The translations under genes were made by a program, and so were the position numbers. The notes beneath the pieces were generated by a model. That model ran no database searches. It saw nothing but the letters and a program-made list of their open reading frames with translations, and had not been told where the DNA came from. Shown in pieces: positions 51,223 through 61,617 of a stretch of 64,000 nt of DNA. Numbering within the stretch: position 1 is the stretch's first letter; the number at the start of each line of letters is the position of its first letter. The DNA comes from an uncultured Flavihumibacter sp. Its GTDB lineage: Bacteria; Bacteroidota; Bacteroidia; Chitinophagales; Chitinophagaceae. The stretch spans positions 1-64,000 of the forward strand of contig CABHOY010000038.1 in assembly GCA_902168105.1 (NCBI GenBank). Reading direction: 5' to 3'.

Positions 51223-53271
51223 ATGGAAGATATTATAACATTTAATCCGTTATTAGAAGCATACAATACACCATTTGATGTACCTCCTTTCGGTAGTATC
51301 ACACATACACACTACTTGCCAGCCTTTGAAACGGCTATGGAGGAGCATACTAAAAATATTAAGCTGATCACCGGTCGGCAAACACCGCCTTCCTTCGCAG
51401 ATACGATCGAAGCACTTGAAAAGAGCGGTAAACTGCTTCGCAATGTCAGCACCGTATTCTTTAATCTTACTTCTGCCAACACTTCTGCTGAACTTGAGGA
51501 GATCTCCCGGAAGATAGCACCGCTGCTGGCAAAACATAGTGATGATATTAACCTGGACCCGGCCTTGTTTGCAAGGGTAAAAGCCTTGTATGAACGTCAG
51601 GACGCACTTGAACTGACACAGGAACAGGCCAAACTGTTAGAAGAGTTTTATAAAAGTTTCGTACGTAACGGGGCCAATCTCGATATAACCAAACAGGAAC
51701 GTCTTCGTGAGATCAATAAAAATCTGTCCTTACTAACCGTTCGTTTTAGTCAAAACCTGCTGGCGGAGACGAACCATTATGAACTGCTGATCACAGATGC
51801 AAAGGACCTCTCGGGACTTCCTCCATCTCTTGTTGAAGCCGCTGCATTATCTGCAAAGGAAGCTGGCAAAGAAGGCTGGCGTTTTACATTACACAATGCC
51901 AGCGTAATGCCATTCCTGCAATATGCAGATCAACGGCACCTGCGCAAAGAGATCTACAATGCTTATATCAACCGTTGTAATCATGATGATGAACGGGACA
52001 ATAAAGAGATCGTTACACAGCTGGCGGCGTTAAGAGCAGAGAAAGCTTCATTATTGGGATATACATCCCATGCCCATTTCATCCTGGAAGAGAACATGGC
52101 TAAAACGCCAGCAAGGGCTAATGAACTGTTACAACAACTTTGGACGGCAGCATTACCTGTGGCGAAAAACGAAGCAGCAGAAATGCAGGCTGTCATGAAC
52201 AGGGAAGGCAAAGGCGAACAGCTGGAAGCCTGGGATTGGTCCTACTATGCTGATAAGGTAAGAAAAGAGAAATATAACTACGATGCCGAAGCCTTACGTC
52301 CGTATTTCAAACTTGACAATGTACGTGACGGGCTCTTTTTTACCGCAAATAAACTGTATGGGCTAACCTTCCATCCGTTGAAAGATATTCCGGTATACCA
52401 TGAGGAAGTATCCGTTTATGAAGTAAAAGGCGGTAATGGTCAGCTAATCGGTTTGCTGTACCTTGACTTCCATCCCCGCAGCTCCAAACGTGGCGGTGCA
52501 TGGATGACTTCTTACCGCAAACAGTCTGTAAATAACAACGGACGTGTGGCTCCTATCATTTCGATTGTCTGTAACTTCTCGCGTCCTACCGATACTCAGC
52601 CGGCACTGCTTACTCCGGACGAAGCGGAGACCTTCTTCCATGAAGCAGGTCATGCTTTACACGGCTTACTGTCTGACGTAACATATGAAACGCTTTCCGG
52701 GACTTCAGTTCCGCGCGACTTTGTTGAGCTGCCTTCACAGGTAATGGAGCACTGGGCTTTTGAACCGGAAGTACTGGAACAATACGCAAAGCATTACGAA
52801 ACCGGTGAAGTCATACCATCGGCTATGGTAGAAAAAATGAAGGCTGCGCTGAAATTTAATCAGGGTTTCGCGACAGTAGAATATCTGGCGGCAGCCCTAC
52901 TGGATATGAGTTATCATACACTTGCCCCAGGCAGAACCATTTCACCGCTCACATTTGAAAAAGAGGAAATGGAAAAGATCGGACTGATTTCCCAGATAGC
53001 ACCGAGATACCGCAGTAGTTACTTCCAGCATATTTTCGCCGGAGGTTATTCAGCCGGGTATTATAGTTATATCTGGTCGGAAGTACTGGACAGTGATGCC
53101 TTCGCCGCTTTCAAGGAAGCCGGTAATATCTTCGATACGGCAACAGCCAGCTCTTTCAGAAAGAATATCCTGGAAAAGGGAGGAACGGAAGAACCGATGA
53201 AGTTGTATGTCGCCTTTCGTAAAAGAGAACCGGATGTAAAGTACCTGCTGCAACACAGAGGCCTGGAATAA
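51223..53271 (+). CDS. M3-family oligopeptidase (OpdA/Dcp-like), cytosolic
   Basis: A 682-residue zinc metallopeptidase. The catalytic motif is H473-E-A-G-H477 within FFHEAGHALHGLLS, with the third ligand Glu downstream (FVELPSQVMEHW), as in thimet/oligopeptidase A enzymes. It has no signal peptide, so it degrades short peptides in the cytoplasm, unlike the exported M3 enzymes also common in Bacteroidota. Normal family length. Single gene ended by a strong terminator. Confidence 0.92.
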   Translation: MEDIITFNPLLEAYNTPFDVPPFGSITHTHYLPAFETAMEEHTKNIKLITGRQTPPSFADTIEALEKSGKLLRNVSTVFFNLTSANTSAELEEISRKIAPLLAKHSDDINLDPALFARVKALYERQDALELTQEQAKLLEEFYKSFVRNGANLDITKQERLREINKNLSLLTVRFSQNLLAETNHYELLITDAKDLSGLPPSLVEAAALSAKEAGKEGWRFTLHNASVMPFLQYADQRHLRKEIYNAYINRCNHDDERDNKEIVTQLAALRAEKASLLGYTSHAHFILEENMAKTPARANELLQQLWTAALPVAKNEAAEMQAVMNREGKGEQLEAWDWSYYADKVRKEKYNYDAEALRPYFKLDNVRDGLFFTANKLYGLTFHPLKDIPVYHEEVSVYEVKGGNGQLIGLLYLDFHPRSSKRGGAWMTSYRKQSVNNNGRVAPIISIVCNFSRPTDTQPALLTPDEAETFFHEAGHALHGLLSDVTYETLSGTSVPRDFVELPSQVMEHWAFEPEVLEQYAKHYETGEVIPSAMVEKMKAALKFNQGFATVEYLAAALLDMSYHTLAPGRTISPLTFEKEEMEKIGLISQIAPRYRSSYFQHIFAGGYSAGYYSYIWSEVLDSDAFAAFKEAGNIFDTATASSFRKNILEKGGTEEPMKLYVAFRKREPDVKYLLQHRGLE

Positions 53272-53275
53272 ATTT

Positions 53276-53314
53276 ACAATAAGAGGCAGTCTTTCACAGG
53301 CTGCCTCTTATTGT
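53276..53314 (+). terminator. Terminator of the M3 peptidase gene
   Basis: A perfect 14-bp stem (acaataagaggcag, 53276-53289, with 53301-53314) closes an 11-base loop; TTGT ends the right arm. The 190 bp from here to the next gene end shows nothing else. Confidence 0.8.
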
Positions 53315-53504
53315 ATGAATACGGTATTGCAACTAACGGCATAGCTAGCCCCTATCAGCAAGCTGCCAAAAAATGTAAATGGAGGAGGGTCCGGAATGGC
53401 GATAATTAACGAGGTATCGAGGTTACATTCCTGATGACAATATCATATTTGTAGTATAAAGGTCGTCAAATTCCTGTTATAATTTGCTGCTAAAACATCG
53501 TTCG

Positions 53505-54101
53505 TCATAAGCGCTTACGAAGATCCTCTTTGACCGTTTGAAACCATTCATCTTTCAATATGCTTAGAATGATGCTGCTCTTGCGGGTACCATCGGCATT
53601 GGCCGCACAATTCCGCAGGATACCTTCAACGGTACACCCAATGCTCTTCATGGCAGCTATACTTCTTTCATTTGTATGAGCCGCCCTGAATTCCACACGT
53701 TCCATCTTCATCCGTTCAAAAGCATATTGTAATAACAGGTACTTACAATGTTTGTTCAGGCCTGTACCCTGAAATGATTTACCATACCAGGTATAGCCTA
53801 GTTGTAACATTTTGTTGGACAACTGAATATCATAAAAACGCGTACTGCCCGCATATTGCTGCAGCTGTTTATCAAAAACTATAAATGGATATTCCTTGCC
53901 GGCATTCCTGGCATCCACAGCTGCACGGATATATTCGCGCATGCCACCTGGGGTGACAGGCGGTACTGAAGAGTATTTCCAGAGCTCGGGTTCCGTTTGC
54001 GCAAACGGAATGAGATATTCATCATCAGCCAATACGAGAGGGCGGAGTAAAACCCGCTCATCTTCCAATCTGATATTGTCTGAAAAATTAAATGGCGCCA
54101 T
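53505..54101 (-). CDS. GNAT acetyltransferase, RimJ/RimL-like
   Basis: About 198 residues from the ATG at 54101; the open frame ten codons further starts with TTG. The typical RimJ/RimL opening NIRLEDERVLLRPLVLADDEYL is followed by the beta strand RFYDIQ, the motif YTWYGKSFQGTGLNKHCKYLLLQYAFE and ERSIAAMKSIGCTVEGILR. It may acetylate ribosomal-protein N-termini, other proteins or antibiotics; the target is unknown. Confidence 0.9.
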   Translation of the reverse strand: MAPFNFSDNIRLEDERVLLRPLVLADDEYLIPFAQTEPELWKYSSVPPVTPGGMREYIRAAVDARNAGKEYPFIVFDKQLQQYAGSTRFYDIQLSNKMLQLGYTWYGKSFQGTGLNKHCKYLLLQYAFERMKMERVEFRAAHTNERSIAAMKSIGCTVEGILRNCAANADGTRKSSIILSILKDEWFQTVKEDLRKRL

Positions 54102-54208
54102 TATGACCTGGTTTTCAATTGTGTGCTGCAAATATACTCATTCCACCTACTCACCTATTTGGATTTCCGCAGGAAGCATGGTAACATTGTTTAAATTAAC
54201 CCTATACT

Positions 54209-54880
54209 ATGATACCCGAAGAACTAAGAGAGCGGCTACTCTCCAAACGATCTGCAGACAGACGAAGCGCCGCAAAACACATTGGTAAAGAGCAAATCTT
54301 CAGCCTTTCAGAGACCCTTTTCACTGCCTATACAAAGGAAAAAAATGATAAAAGGACCTGGGAAACGCAGGTTGAAATGATCAAAGCCATAGGCAAACTC
54401 AATTACAAACCCGCTTTTACAGACATAGAAACAATTGTGCAGCGGAACCTGCCTCATGATACCATCACCATCTTTGCAGCCAGGGCATATGTGCAGTTAA
54501 CAAGGATATCGCTGAATGATGGCAAACCTGTATTACAGCTGCTTATTGCCGGTGGCCTCTCGGTAGCAACAGGCGCCTTGATGGCATTGAGTACAGACAG
54601 GATGGCGCCTGACAGGGATGATTGCAAAGATATTATCAGGGCCTGTTGGGATATCAATCAGCATCCGGACAGAATAGGGCATGAATATGGGTTTGGAGAT
54701 CCGCGGAATTACCTGGCGGCTGCCTGTGCAGGTTGGGATATACAGATAACAGCCGGGTTTCTGCATCATTGCATTTCTACTGCTTTTCATACCAGTTTAT
54801 CGGGCAAGCGGGTGGAGAATAAAGCCCTGGTAGATATATGTAAGCGGTCTTTGAGTGGTAAGAATACAAAGCTGGATTAA
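54209..54880 (+). CDS. HEAT-like helical repeat protein
   Basis: A 223-residue all-helical protein, not firmly recognised. Successive helix pairs of HEAT or armadillo type can be traced (SADRRSAAKHIGK, WETQVEMIKAIGKL, DTITIFAARAYVQL, VATGALMALSTD). These proteins generally serve as scaffolds. The later part includes NYLAAACAGWD and a short C-terminal tail. Convergent with the lipoprotein gene across a hairpin. Function unknown. Confidence 0.7.
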   Translation: MIPEELRERLLSKRSADRRSAAKHIGKEQIFSLSETLFTAYTKEKNDKRTWETQVEMIKAIGKLNYKPAFTDIETIVQRNLPHDTITIFAARAYVQLTRISLNDGKPVLQLLIAGGLSVATGALMALSTDRMAPDRDDCKDIIRACWDINQHPDRIGHEYGFGDPRNYLAAACAGWDIQITAGFLHHCISTAFHTSLSGKRVENKALVDICKRSLSGKNTKLD

Positions 54881-54896
54881 CTTACAAAATATTAGT

Positions 54897-54930
54897 AAGG
54901 ACGCCTCAATAAAGGCATTGAGGCGCCTTT
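54897..54930. terminator. Bidirectional hairpin between convergent genes
   Basis: aagg-cgcctcaat (54897-54910, one bulged A) pairs with attgaggcgcctt (54917-54929). It lies between the HEAT-like gene and the lipoprotein gene; short A/T runs flank it. Confidence 0.7.
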
Positions 54931-54935
54931 ACTGT

Positions 54936-55775
54936 TTATTCTATCGCTAATTTTTCATAGAAAATTCTAAAATCTGCTGTTTCACTAAACAACTCCGTGC
55001 CTCCTTTCATAAATCTCCTGTGCCTTTTTAACGTAGCCGGGTCGTTCTCGCCATCGTAAGTAAAGGTATTAGTAGTTGTAATCACCGAGTCACTGGCAGT
55101 ATATTTTGTAGATTGTGTCAACATATTATTGGCGGACGAATAGTAAATGCCTTTTTCATAATTTAATAAGAAAAGTTCTTTGGGGCTACCCAGAAAGTTT
55201 TTCTTATCGTCATACGTATAAGACGTTATGATGGTATCCTTACCTTCCTTCCCATTAAGTACCGGGAAAGAATAGTGTTGTGTGACATTTCCTTTATTAT
55301 CCCATATAAGGGTATCTTTCTTATAGATTCCAAATGGATACTCCAGGCCATAGGTCTGGTTCCTGCAATATATGGACCTTAAACGGTTGTTGTTGTCATA
55401 AACAAGGCTATCATATCTGACCGGTACATTAGTAAAGAAAACGACCTTCACAACTTTACCAGCATCATCATATTTATACATATATTTTACACTCGTTCCG
55501 GTAGTTACTACTCCGGTATCCAATTGCGCTAATCTTTCATTTTCATATTTCGCTTCACCCGCAATTGCAAATGAAAGGCCACCCTCGACTTCAAGAAAAC
55601 TAAACCCTACAGGCTTTTTGATAACATTATATCCATGAACATTCAGATATTGGTATGGGGCTTGGTCGCCGGTGTTCATGCTCAAGAAGACTTTTAACGT
55701 AGGAGGTTCTTTGTCCTTTCCACAGGCAACGAATAATACAGTCAGCACCAGGGTACTTAATAGGAGTTTTTTCAT
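54936..55775 (-). CDS. Predicted lipoprotein of unknown function
   Basis: A 279-residue outer-envelope lipoprotein. Residues 1-18 end in the lipobox LFVAC with C18 as the lipidated residue, followed by GKDKEPP. The rest is beta-rich with repeated tyrosine-aspartate strands (YMYKYDDAGKVVKVVFF, YDSLVYDNNNRLRSI, YTYDDKKNFLG, FTYDGENDPATLKRH) like the RHS/YD-type or DUF4595-type beta sheets of Bacteroidota. Function unknown; single gene. Confidence 0.75.
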   Translation of the reverse strand: MKKLLLSTLVLTVLFVACGKDKEPPTLKVFLSMNTGDQAPYQYLNVHGYNVIKKPVGFSFLEVEGGLSFAIAGEAKYENERLAQLDTGVVTTGTSVKYMYKYDDAGKVVKVVFFTNVPVRYDSLVYDNNNRLRSIYCRNQTYGLEYPFGIYKKDTLIWDNKGNVTQHYSFPVLNGKEGKDTIITSYTYDDKKNFLGSPKELFLLNYEKGIYYSSANNMLTQSTKYTASDSVITTTNTFTYDGENDPATLKRHRRFMKGGTELFSETADFRIFYEKLAIE

Positions 55776-55913
55776 AGGTTTAGGTATATATTCTGATCAA
55801 TTTCCCAGGTTAAACCGTTTAAGGGAAAATCAATTATTGGCTTCCGTGCTTAAATAAGACACAAATATACAATAATCTTTATATAATACCAGCGCCCCTG
55901 ATCATACCTGTAT

Positions 55914-55954
55914 AAAAGAAGGGCATCCGTTTATATTGCGAATGCCCTTCTTTT
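55914..55954. terminator. Terminator of the YfhO gene
   Basis: A 13-bp stem (aaaagaagggcat, 55914-55926, with 55942-55954) encloses a 15-base loop holding a further cg/cg pair. T runs flank both sides, and it lies 16 bp past the YfhO stop. Confidence 0.85.
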
Positions 55955-55970
55955 TATAAATAATTGCTGT

Positions 55971-58493
55971 TTATGCCTTTGTAGTCCTACTCTGCTTCCA
56001 CAATACAAATATGCTGCCTGCGATCGTTAACCACAACAGTATATTGGCGATGTATACCAGTTTCTGGCCGGTATAGTAAGATGCAGGTTCAAATTTAAAT
56101 TCGATCGTATGCTCGCCCGCTGGTACGGAAATACCACGCAGGATGTAGTTCACATTCGCATAAGCTGTTTCCTTGCCATCTATATAGGCATTCCAGCCCT
56201 CCGGATAATACACCTCACTCAATACGGCGAACTGGTTGCTTTTAGCACTTGTAGCGTACTTAATCGCATCATTCTCATAACTTACCATCTTGATCGTAGC
56301 AGCAGAATCAAATGCCGGCTGATTCGTGATGCCTGCCTTAAATGAGTTGTCCATGATCACTGTATCTTTTGGATTCAGGTGGTCCAGGGCTTTAATAGCT
56401 TCAATAGGCCCGTTTACGTACTGGATAGTTTTGACGAACCAGGCGGCGCCTAATGCATCCGGATTACGCTGTACTACCGGCATTGGTTGTTGCTGGTCCT
56501 GTGAACGGGTGATCACATAACGTGTATCCAGCATATTCAGCAATCCCATGTTCAGACCTGCACCTGGTTTTGCGAACTGGTTTTCGATGATATCCTGGTA
56601 CATACGCAGTTTAGCGGCATGGTACCCTCCTACTGAACGATGATAGTATGAAGTGATCGCATCATTGAACGGATCGCCGGTAGACAAATTCAGTACCCTA
56701 TAATGCGGGTCCGTATCCTGCAGGATCTGCTGATCAGCAGCAGTAGGTGCGAAATTACCAGCTTGATAGCTGGACTCATCCTGATAGTTTTCGCTATTGA
56801 GATATTTTTTTGCAACTGCAAGCAGGTCCGCTGTATTGACGAATATGAAAACGCCCAGGATCACAACCGGTTTTGCAATGTTCTTCATAAAGCAATACAA
56901 TCCGACGATGACCAGGACCCAGATCCATAAAATATGGCCGATACCGGCTGCAAACATGCCCTTTCTGTCAGCCATCATCCCTTCAAGGATGCTATTGGCT
57001 ACAGTGGAATTTGCCTGTTGTGTGAATCCGTCCAGGATCTGTGCATCGTAGCTGCCTTTATAATCGTTAAAGACATATACAAGTCCGGCCAGTACTATCA
57101 CACCACCGCTCACATACACGATGTTCTTGAAGTTCTTCTGCAGGAATTCTTTTGAATCTGCAGCAAAGAAGATCCTGTCGAGCGCCAGTACGGCCAGCAA
57201 TGGTAATAACAACTGTGGAATGATCAGCGCCATGGAAGGGGCCCTGAACTTATTGTAAAGCGGTAAATGATCGAAAAGTATCTTATTAAACCCGGAGAAA
57301 TAGCTACCCCATGCAATGAAGATCATTAGCGCTGTTGCAGCTAAGATCCACCAGCGGGTTGCGCTACCTCCAATATTGGTATTGCCATTTCCGGCCAGTA
57401 CCACAAACCCGATAACAGCGAGGAAACAGATCAGTGCACCGCTGTATGGAGGGCCGGCTGTAAAAGGAGCGACACCGCCCCAGTATTTGGGTAAGCTGGC
57501 CGCTACCTGACTACCCTGCGCCTCGGGAATATTCTGTTTAGCAAGGGCTGAAACAACCTTTGAATCAGGCCCCAGGTGTTCACCGGAACCGCCGCCAAAT
57601 GCATTCGGCATCATCAGTACGAATGTCTCGCTCTTGCCCAGGCTGTAGGAGAAAGCGTAACTTTCGTCCAGGCCTTCGGTCTTCGTCTGCGTCAGTTTAC
57701 CGTCTTCAGAAAGGTCCACTGTTTTACCACCACGCATTGTGTATTTTGAATACTCGTAGGTGGTCAGCAGGCTCTGAGAGTTATTACCAAAGCCAATCAG
57801 TCCGGCTATCAATGCCAGTCCTAATGCGATGATCATATGTTTGAACTCTTTCTGCATCACCCACATAACGATATATCCCACGGTCATAATGCCCAGGGTG
57901 ATCAGCAGGTAATAGGTTACCTGCGGGTGGCCTGCGCCTATTTCCATTGTAGCAAACAGCGCTGAAACAGCGAGCCCCAGAACGTACTTCTTCCTGTAGA
58001 GCAGCACCAGCCCGGCCAATAGTCCCGGCATATAAGCGATAGCGAGCATTTTGGTCTCATGTCCTACAGAAATAATAATAGGGTCATACGTAGCATAGGC
58101 GAATCCGAGACTGCCCAATATGGCGGCTATCACGTTAACGCTGTACGCCATTCCCAGGATGTAGAAGCATAAACAGGCCAGAAAAAAGTAGCCGGCAGGT
58201 TTAGGCAGATACAGCTGCATAATACGGCCAAAATCAGGCAGGAAAGTCTTTGTATCCATCGTCACCTGGTAATTAGGCATACCACTGAACAGGTGGGTAT
58301 TCCACAAAGGGAAATGACCGTGCGCTGTTTTATAATTAAAAGCATCCTGCGCCATCCCTTTCCAATGCACGATATCGGTCTGCTGTAATACCTTGCCTTC
58401 CAGGGCCGGACTACAATAGACCAGTGCAACAATCAAAAAGACGGAAATTGCAATTACGTGCGGGATGATCTTCTTCCAGGAAAAACTGTTCAT
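55971..58493 (-). CDS. YfhO-family membrane protein
   Basis: An 840-residue integral membrane protein with an N-terminal helix, a conserved periplasmic loop (QQTDIVHWKGMAQDA, LFSGMPNYQ), about 10-12 further helices to residue 600, a C-terminal extracytoplasmic domain (about 610-810) and a last helix. YfhO is a GT-C-like glycosyltransferase family; in Gram-positives it glycosylates lipoteichoic acid, and the Bacteroidota members are little studied. Single gene with a terminator. Confidence 0.88.
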   Translation of the reverse strand: MNSFSWKKIIPHVIAISVFLIVALVYCSPALEGKVLQQTDIVHWKGMAQDAFNYKTAHGHFPLWNTHLFSGMPNYQVTMDTKTFLPDFGRIMQLYLPKPAGYFFLACLCFYILGMAYSVNVIAAILGSLGFAYATYDPIIISVGHETKMLAIAYMPGLLAGLVLLYRKKYVLGLAVSALFATMEIGAGHPQVTYYLLITLGIMTVGYIVMWVMQKEFKHMIIALGLALIAGLIGFGNNSQSLLTTYEYSKYTMRGGKTVDLSEDGKLTQTKTEGLDESYAFSYSLGKSETFVLMMPNAFGGGSGEHLGPDSKVVSALAKQNIPEAQGSQVAASLPKYWGGVAPFTAGPPYSGALICFLAVIGFVVLAGNGNTNIGGSATRWWILAATALMIFIAWGSYFSGFNKILFDHLPLYNKFRAPSMALIIPQLLLPLLAVLALDRIFFAADSKEFLQKNFKNIVYVSGGVIVLAGLVYVFNDYKGSYDAQILDGFTQQANSTVANSILEGMMADRKGMFAAGIGHILWIWVLVIVGLYCFMKNIAKPVVILGVFIFVNTADLLAVAKKYLNSENYQDESSYQAGNFAPTAADQQILQDTDPHYRVLNLSTGDPFNDAITSYYHRSVGGYHAAKLRMYQDIIENQFAKPGAGLNMGLLNMLDTRYVITRSQDQQQPMPVVQRNPDALGAAWFVKTIQYVNGPIEAIKALDHLNPKDTVIMDNSFKAGITNQPAFDSAATIKMVSYENDAIKYATSAKSNQFAVLSEVYYPEGWNAYIDGKETAYANVNYILRGISVPAGEHTIEFKFEPASYYTGQKLVYIANILLWLTIAGSIFVLWKQSRTTKA

Positions 58494-59005
58494 AGATCTT
58501 TTGTTATTTACTATTCTGTTACTGATGAATATTAACAGCCTCTAAATCAGAGAGCTGGAAATGTTCTATTGCTTGGTTAAGATGATGTTTGTTACTTATA
58601 CTATTATTTAAAATAATAATGGGAAGCAATTTAGGCTTAAATGTTAATCTTTCAAAGTGTTATAAAATAAGATATATTTAAAATGTAAGGAATGCGGCTA
58701 TTTATTGGATAAGGATGGCATAGGAAGTAAATCCGGGGACAAGGCAAAGTTATCAGCGAAATGTAATATCTGCAGATTTATGTATCCTTTTTTTTATTAA
58801 CCTCTCATTAACTAAATAAAAGGAAACGTTCAATAATATTGCGCCAATGAGACAGCAGCCGACATACAGCATGATCGGCAACAGACAGGGTATTAAATTA
58901 CTCAGGTTTTATCCGCCGGAAGGCGTCTTTGACAATCTGTAATTGACAAATGGTTGTATGTTATCACTGTTAATGGCACTAAGTCTTTAGCTGATATTCA
59001 TATCA
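58494..59005. other. AT-rich intergenic region without recognised gene
   Basis: About 510 bp between the start of the YfhO gene and the end of the Crp/Fnr gene. Only short open frames occur, none with a recognisable domain. No strong hairpin, tRNA or repeat was seen. It must contain the YfhO promoter on the minus strand, which I could not place. Confidence 0.6.
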
Positions 59006-59590
59006 TCATTTCTCAATACTTTGCCTGCGGATACGGCTTAAAGTCTCAGGAGAAATACCAAGGTAGGAAGCTATCATTTGTTGAGGAAAACGCTGTATCA
59101 ACTCGGGCTGTGTATTCACCAGTTCTTCATATCGCTCTCGTGCAGTATAAGCGATGCTGCTATGCAGACGGCGTTGCGTTGATATGTAATAACGTTGATC
59201 GATCACCCGCATCATTGTTACTACCGCAGGTATAGTGTCCAGCAAACGCTGGAAATCTTCATTCGTTATCAATAGCAGATCAGTATCCTCCCACGCATCA
59301 ATATTATACTGGCTTGGGGTCAACATAAAGAAACTTTCACGGTCTCCTATCCACGACTCTTCCAATCCCAGATGGATCACATATTCCGTCCCCTTGAGAT
59401 CCACACTGTACTGCCGCATTGCGCCCTTCAATATAAAGCCATAATACTTACATACATCTCCCTCCTGCAACAGATATTGCTTCCGCCTTAAACGCTTAAA
59501 TGTAAATGCATTCATCACTAACTCAAACTCGGCATCGGTTAAAGTAGTTGAAGCATAAGTTTCAATATAAGACCGCAAAACCTCACTCAT
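59006..59590 (-). CDS. Crp/Fnr-family transcriptional regulator
   Basis: A 194-residue regulator with an N-terminal cyclic-nucleotide-binding-type beta domain (RRKQYLLQEGDVCKYYGFIL and GTEYVIHLGLEESWIGDRES) and a C-terminal helix-turn-helix (FPQQMIASYLGISPETLSRI). The arginine and glutamate pattern of cAMP-binding CRP is not clearly kept, and no FNR cysteine set is present, so the effector is unknown. Such stand-alone proteins are very common in Bacteroidota. The 294 bp beyond it (59591-59884) shows no gene. Confidence 0.9.
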   Translation of the reverse strand: MSEVLRSYIETYASTTLTDAEFELVMNAFTFKRLRRKQYLLQEGDVCKYYGFILKGAMRQYSVDLKGTEYVIHLGLEESWIGDRESFFMLTPSQYNIDAWEDTDLLLITNEDFQRLLDTIPAVVTMMRVIDQRYYISTQRRLHSSIAYTARERYEELVNTQPELIQRFPQQMIASYLGISPETLSRIRRQSIEK

Positions 59591-59884
59591 CCTTTAAAGG
59601 TAGGAATTTTCCAAAAAGCTGCTACCCCGTTGTTATCTACAGCATGTGTAAGCATACAATAACCTAACAGTGTTCGCTTCCGGGAACTATCTGCTGGCAT
59701 ACATTTGAAGATAGCTACCGTACATTCACGGAAAAATGTATTACGTATTTATACGCAGATAAATCTACTTTAACAAGTAAGCTTCCGCAGGCATTTACAT
59801 CGCCGCAAACCCCTTATCTATACCGATTTAGCACTGTTTAGCAGGCACTATAAAAATAGCTGTTATCACGCTTATATAAAGCGC

Positions 59885-61612
59885 TTAATTTGTTGCGGGA
59901 TCTTTATCAGTTAATGCATTCATAAAAGCGATCAGCGCTTTCTTTTCCTTTGGTGTAAGCTGAAGTGGTATTGCAGATAACGTTTGGTTGGACACAGATA
60001 ATCCAACACCATTTCCACCTCCCTTGTCATAAAAATCAACTACCTGTTCCATATTCCTGAATGCCCCATTATGCATGTAAGGCGCCGTCACAGCAGCGTT
60101 ACGTACTGTTGGTGTTTTGAACGCTCCCTTATAAAGATCTATTGGAAAAAATGCGAGCCTTCCGCTATCCTCGTCAGGTATGGGATGTGTAAGATCATCA
60201 TTGGAAGGTGCGCCCAACACTTCAAATTCTGTTCTGTTATAAAGTGGTGGTATCAAACCATTGAACAATGGTGCGAAATGACAGGTTGCACATTGCCCCT
60301 TTCCCATAAAGATGTTTCCTCCCTGCTGCTGTTCGCCTGTCAGTGCTTTCTTATTGCCCGCAATGTAATGATCAAAAGGTGAGTTGAAAGGCGTCAGTGT
60401 ACGCAGATATGCCGCCAGGGATGCCTGTACCTGTGGCATGGAAATACCGGCGTAAACAGCCATACCCTGCAATCTGTGCATGACGCTATCATCGTTCGCA
60501 TTCATTTCCTGCGGACTATCCATCACCGCTTTAACCTGCTCTTCGAGGCTTTGTACCCTTCCGTCCCAGAACTGCGAATATTGGTAACACGCATATAATA
60601 GTCCTGGCGTATGCCTGGGCAGGTCATCTTTTCCAGTTAGGTTCCTGTTCCGTATCAGGCCATCGGTGAAGTAACGTCCCGGCTGATGACAGGTAGCGCA
60701 ACTACGGGTCGCGTTTCCTGATAAAGCTTTTTCGAAGAATAAGCGTCTGCCAAGTGCAGTGTCGCCCTTTATGTTGCTATGCGGGAAAACATCTTTATTT
60801 ATCGCGGTGGGACTAAATAGATCATGGTTGCTGTTCAGTAATAACCTTTGTAAAGGCAGCGCTTTATCTACGAGGAAAGAAAGCCGGTCAAAAGTATCAA
60901 AATCCGGATGTGCTGTCAGCATATCAATGCTTTTTTGCAGGTAATATCTGATACTGTCTTTTTTATCAAGGTCCTGATAAGGCATCAGGATGGTATCTAT
61001 GGCTTTCATAGCAGCGGCCGCCTCTGCTATGCCGCTTTTTAGTAAAGGTGCATCATATCCTGTAATGTACAAGGTCATTACTCGCACCAACTCCTGTTGT
61101 ATGCTTTCCAGCATCTGCGGACCGGTTGCTGAAAACTGGTAGAGCAGTGAATTCAGGTCTTGTGCCGTCTGCACCAGGACGGTCGCCTGTGCTTCTAATT
61201 CGTGTTTACGTTGGTATACCTGTGGGTCGTACAACAAGGCTTCTATCTGTTGCAGACCTGCAGGCTCATTATATTCAATATAGGGTTCTTCTATTTCATA
61301 CTTGGGCGGTGCATTAAAAACGTAAGCCTCGCTGGCGAAGAAATATTCCAGGAAGAAGGCAATGGACTTATATCCTGTCCTGCACTCCCACAAAGCCTGC
61401 TTTGCTGCTGATAAGGAGGCGGTGTCGCCCGGTTCCAGCTGCGCAATACGCTGTTGTAGTAGAAAAGTCTTCTCCGCAAAAACAGGCTGTTGCCGTTTAA
61501 AGTAGGCCACTACTCCATCAGAGATGGATACATGGCGTTCCCCTTGTGATGTCACTATTACAGCTGTTAGCAACAATATACAAATACCGGGGAACACCAT
61601 TCTCCAACTCAT
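59885..61612 (-). CDS. Di-haem cytochrome c peroxidase/MauG-type enzyme fused to an imelysin-like domain
   Basis: A 575-residue exported protein. An N-terminal hydrophobic segment (about 6-22) is followed by a helical region (about 30-260) resembling imelysin/EfeO-type domains. In it the segment EPAGLQQIEALLYD corresponds to the imelysin G-H--E element, but His is replaced by Gln. The C-terminal half is a cytochrome c peroxidase/MauG domain with two haem-binding motifs, C305-A-T-C-H309 (RSCATCHQPGRYF) and C441-A-T-C-H445 (GQCATCHFAP), and PYMHNGAFRNMEQVVDFYDKGG typical of the family. The enzyme may remove peroxide or oxidise a partner in the periplasm. It is 5 bp after the purple-acid-type phosphatase gene in one operon. 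Confidence 0.85.
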   Translation of the reverse strand: MSWRMVFPGICILLLTAVIVTSQGERHVSISDGVVAYFKRQQPVFAEKTFLLQQRIAQLEPGDTASLSAAKQALWECRTGYKSIAFFLEYFFASEAYVFNAPPKYEIEEPYIEYNEPAGLQQIEALLYDPQVYQRKHELEAQATVLVQTAQDLNSLLYQFSATGPQMLESIQQELVRVMTLYITGYDAPLLKSGIAEAAAAMKAIDTILMPYQDLDKKDSIRYYLQKSIDMLTAHPDFDTFDRLSFLVDKALPLQRLLLNSNHDLFSPTAINKDVFPHSNIKGDTALGRRLFFEKALSGNATRSCATCHQPGRYFTDGLIRNRNLTGKDDLPRHTPGLLYACYQYSQFWDGRVQSLEEQVKAVMDSPQEMNANDDSVMHRLQGMAVYAGISMPQVQASLAAYLRTLTPFNSPFDHYIAGNKKALTGEQQQGGNIFMGKGQCATCHFAPLFNGLIPPLYNRTEFEVLGAPSNDDLTHPIPDEDSGRLAFFPIDLYKGAFKTPTVRNAAVTAPYMHNGAFRNMEQVVDFYDKGGGNGVGLSVSNQTLSAIPLQLTPKEKKALIAFMNALTDKDPATN

Positions 61613-61617
61613 ATATT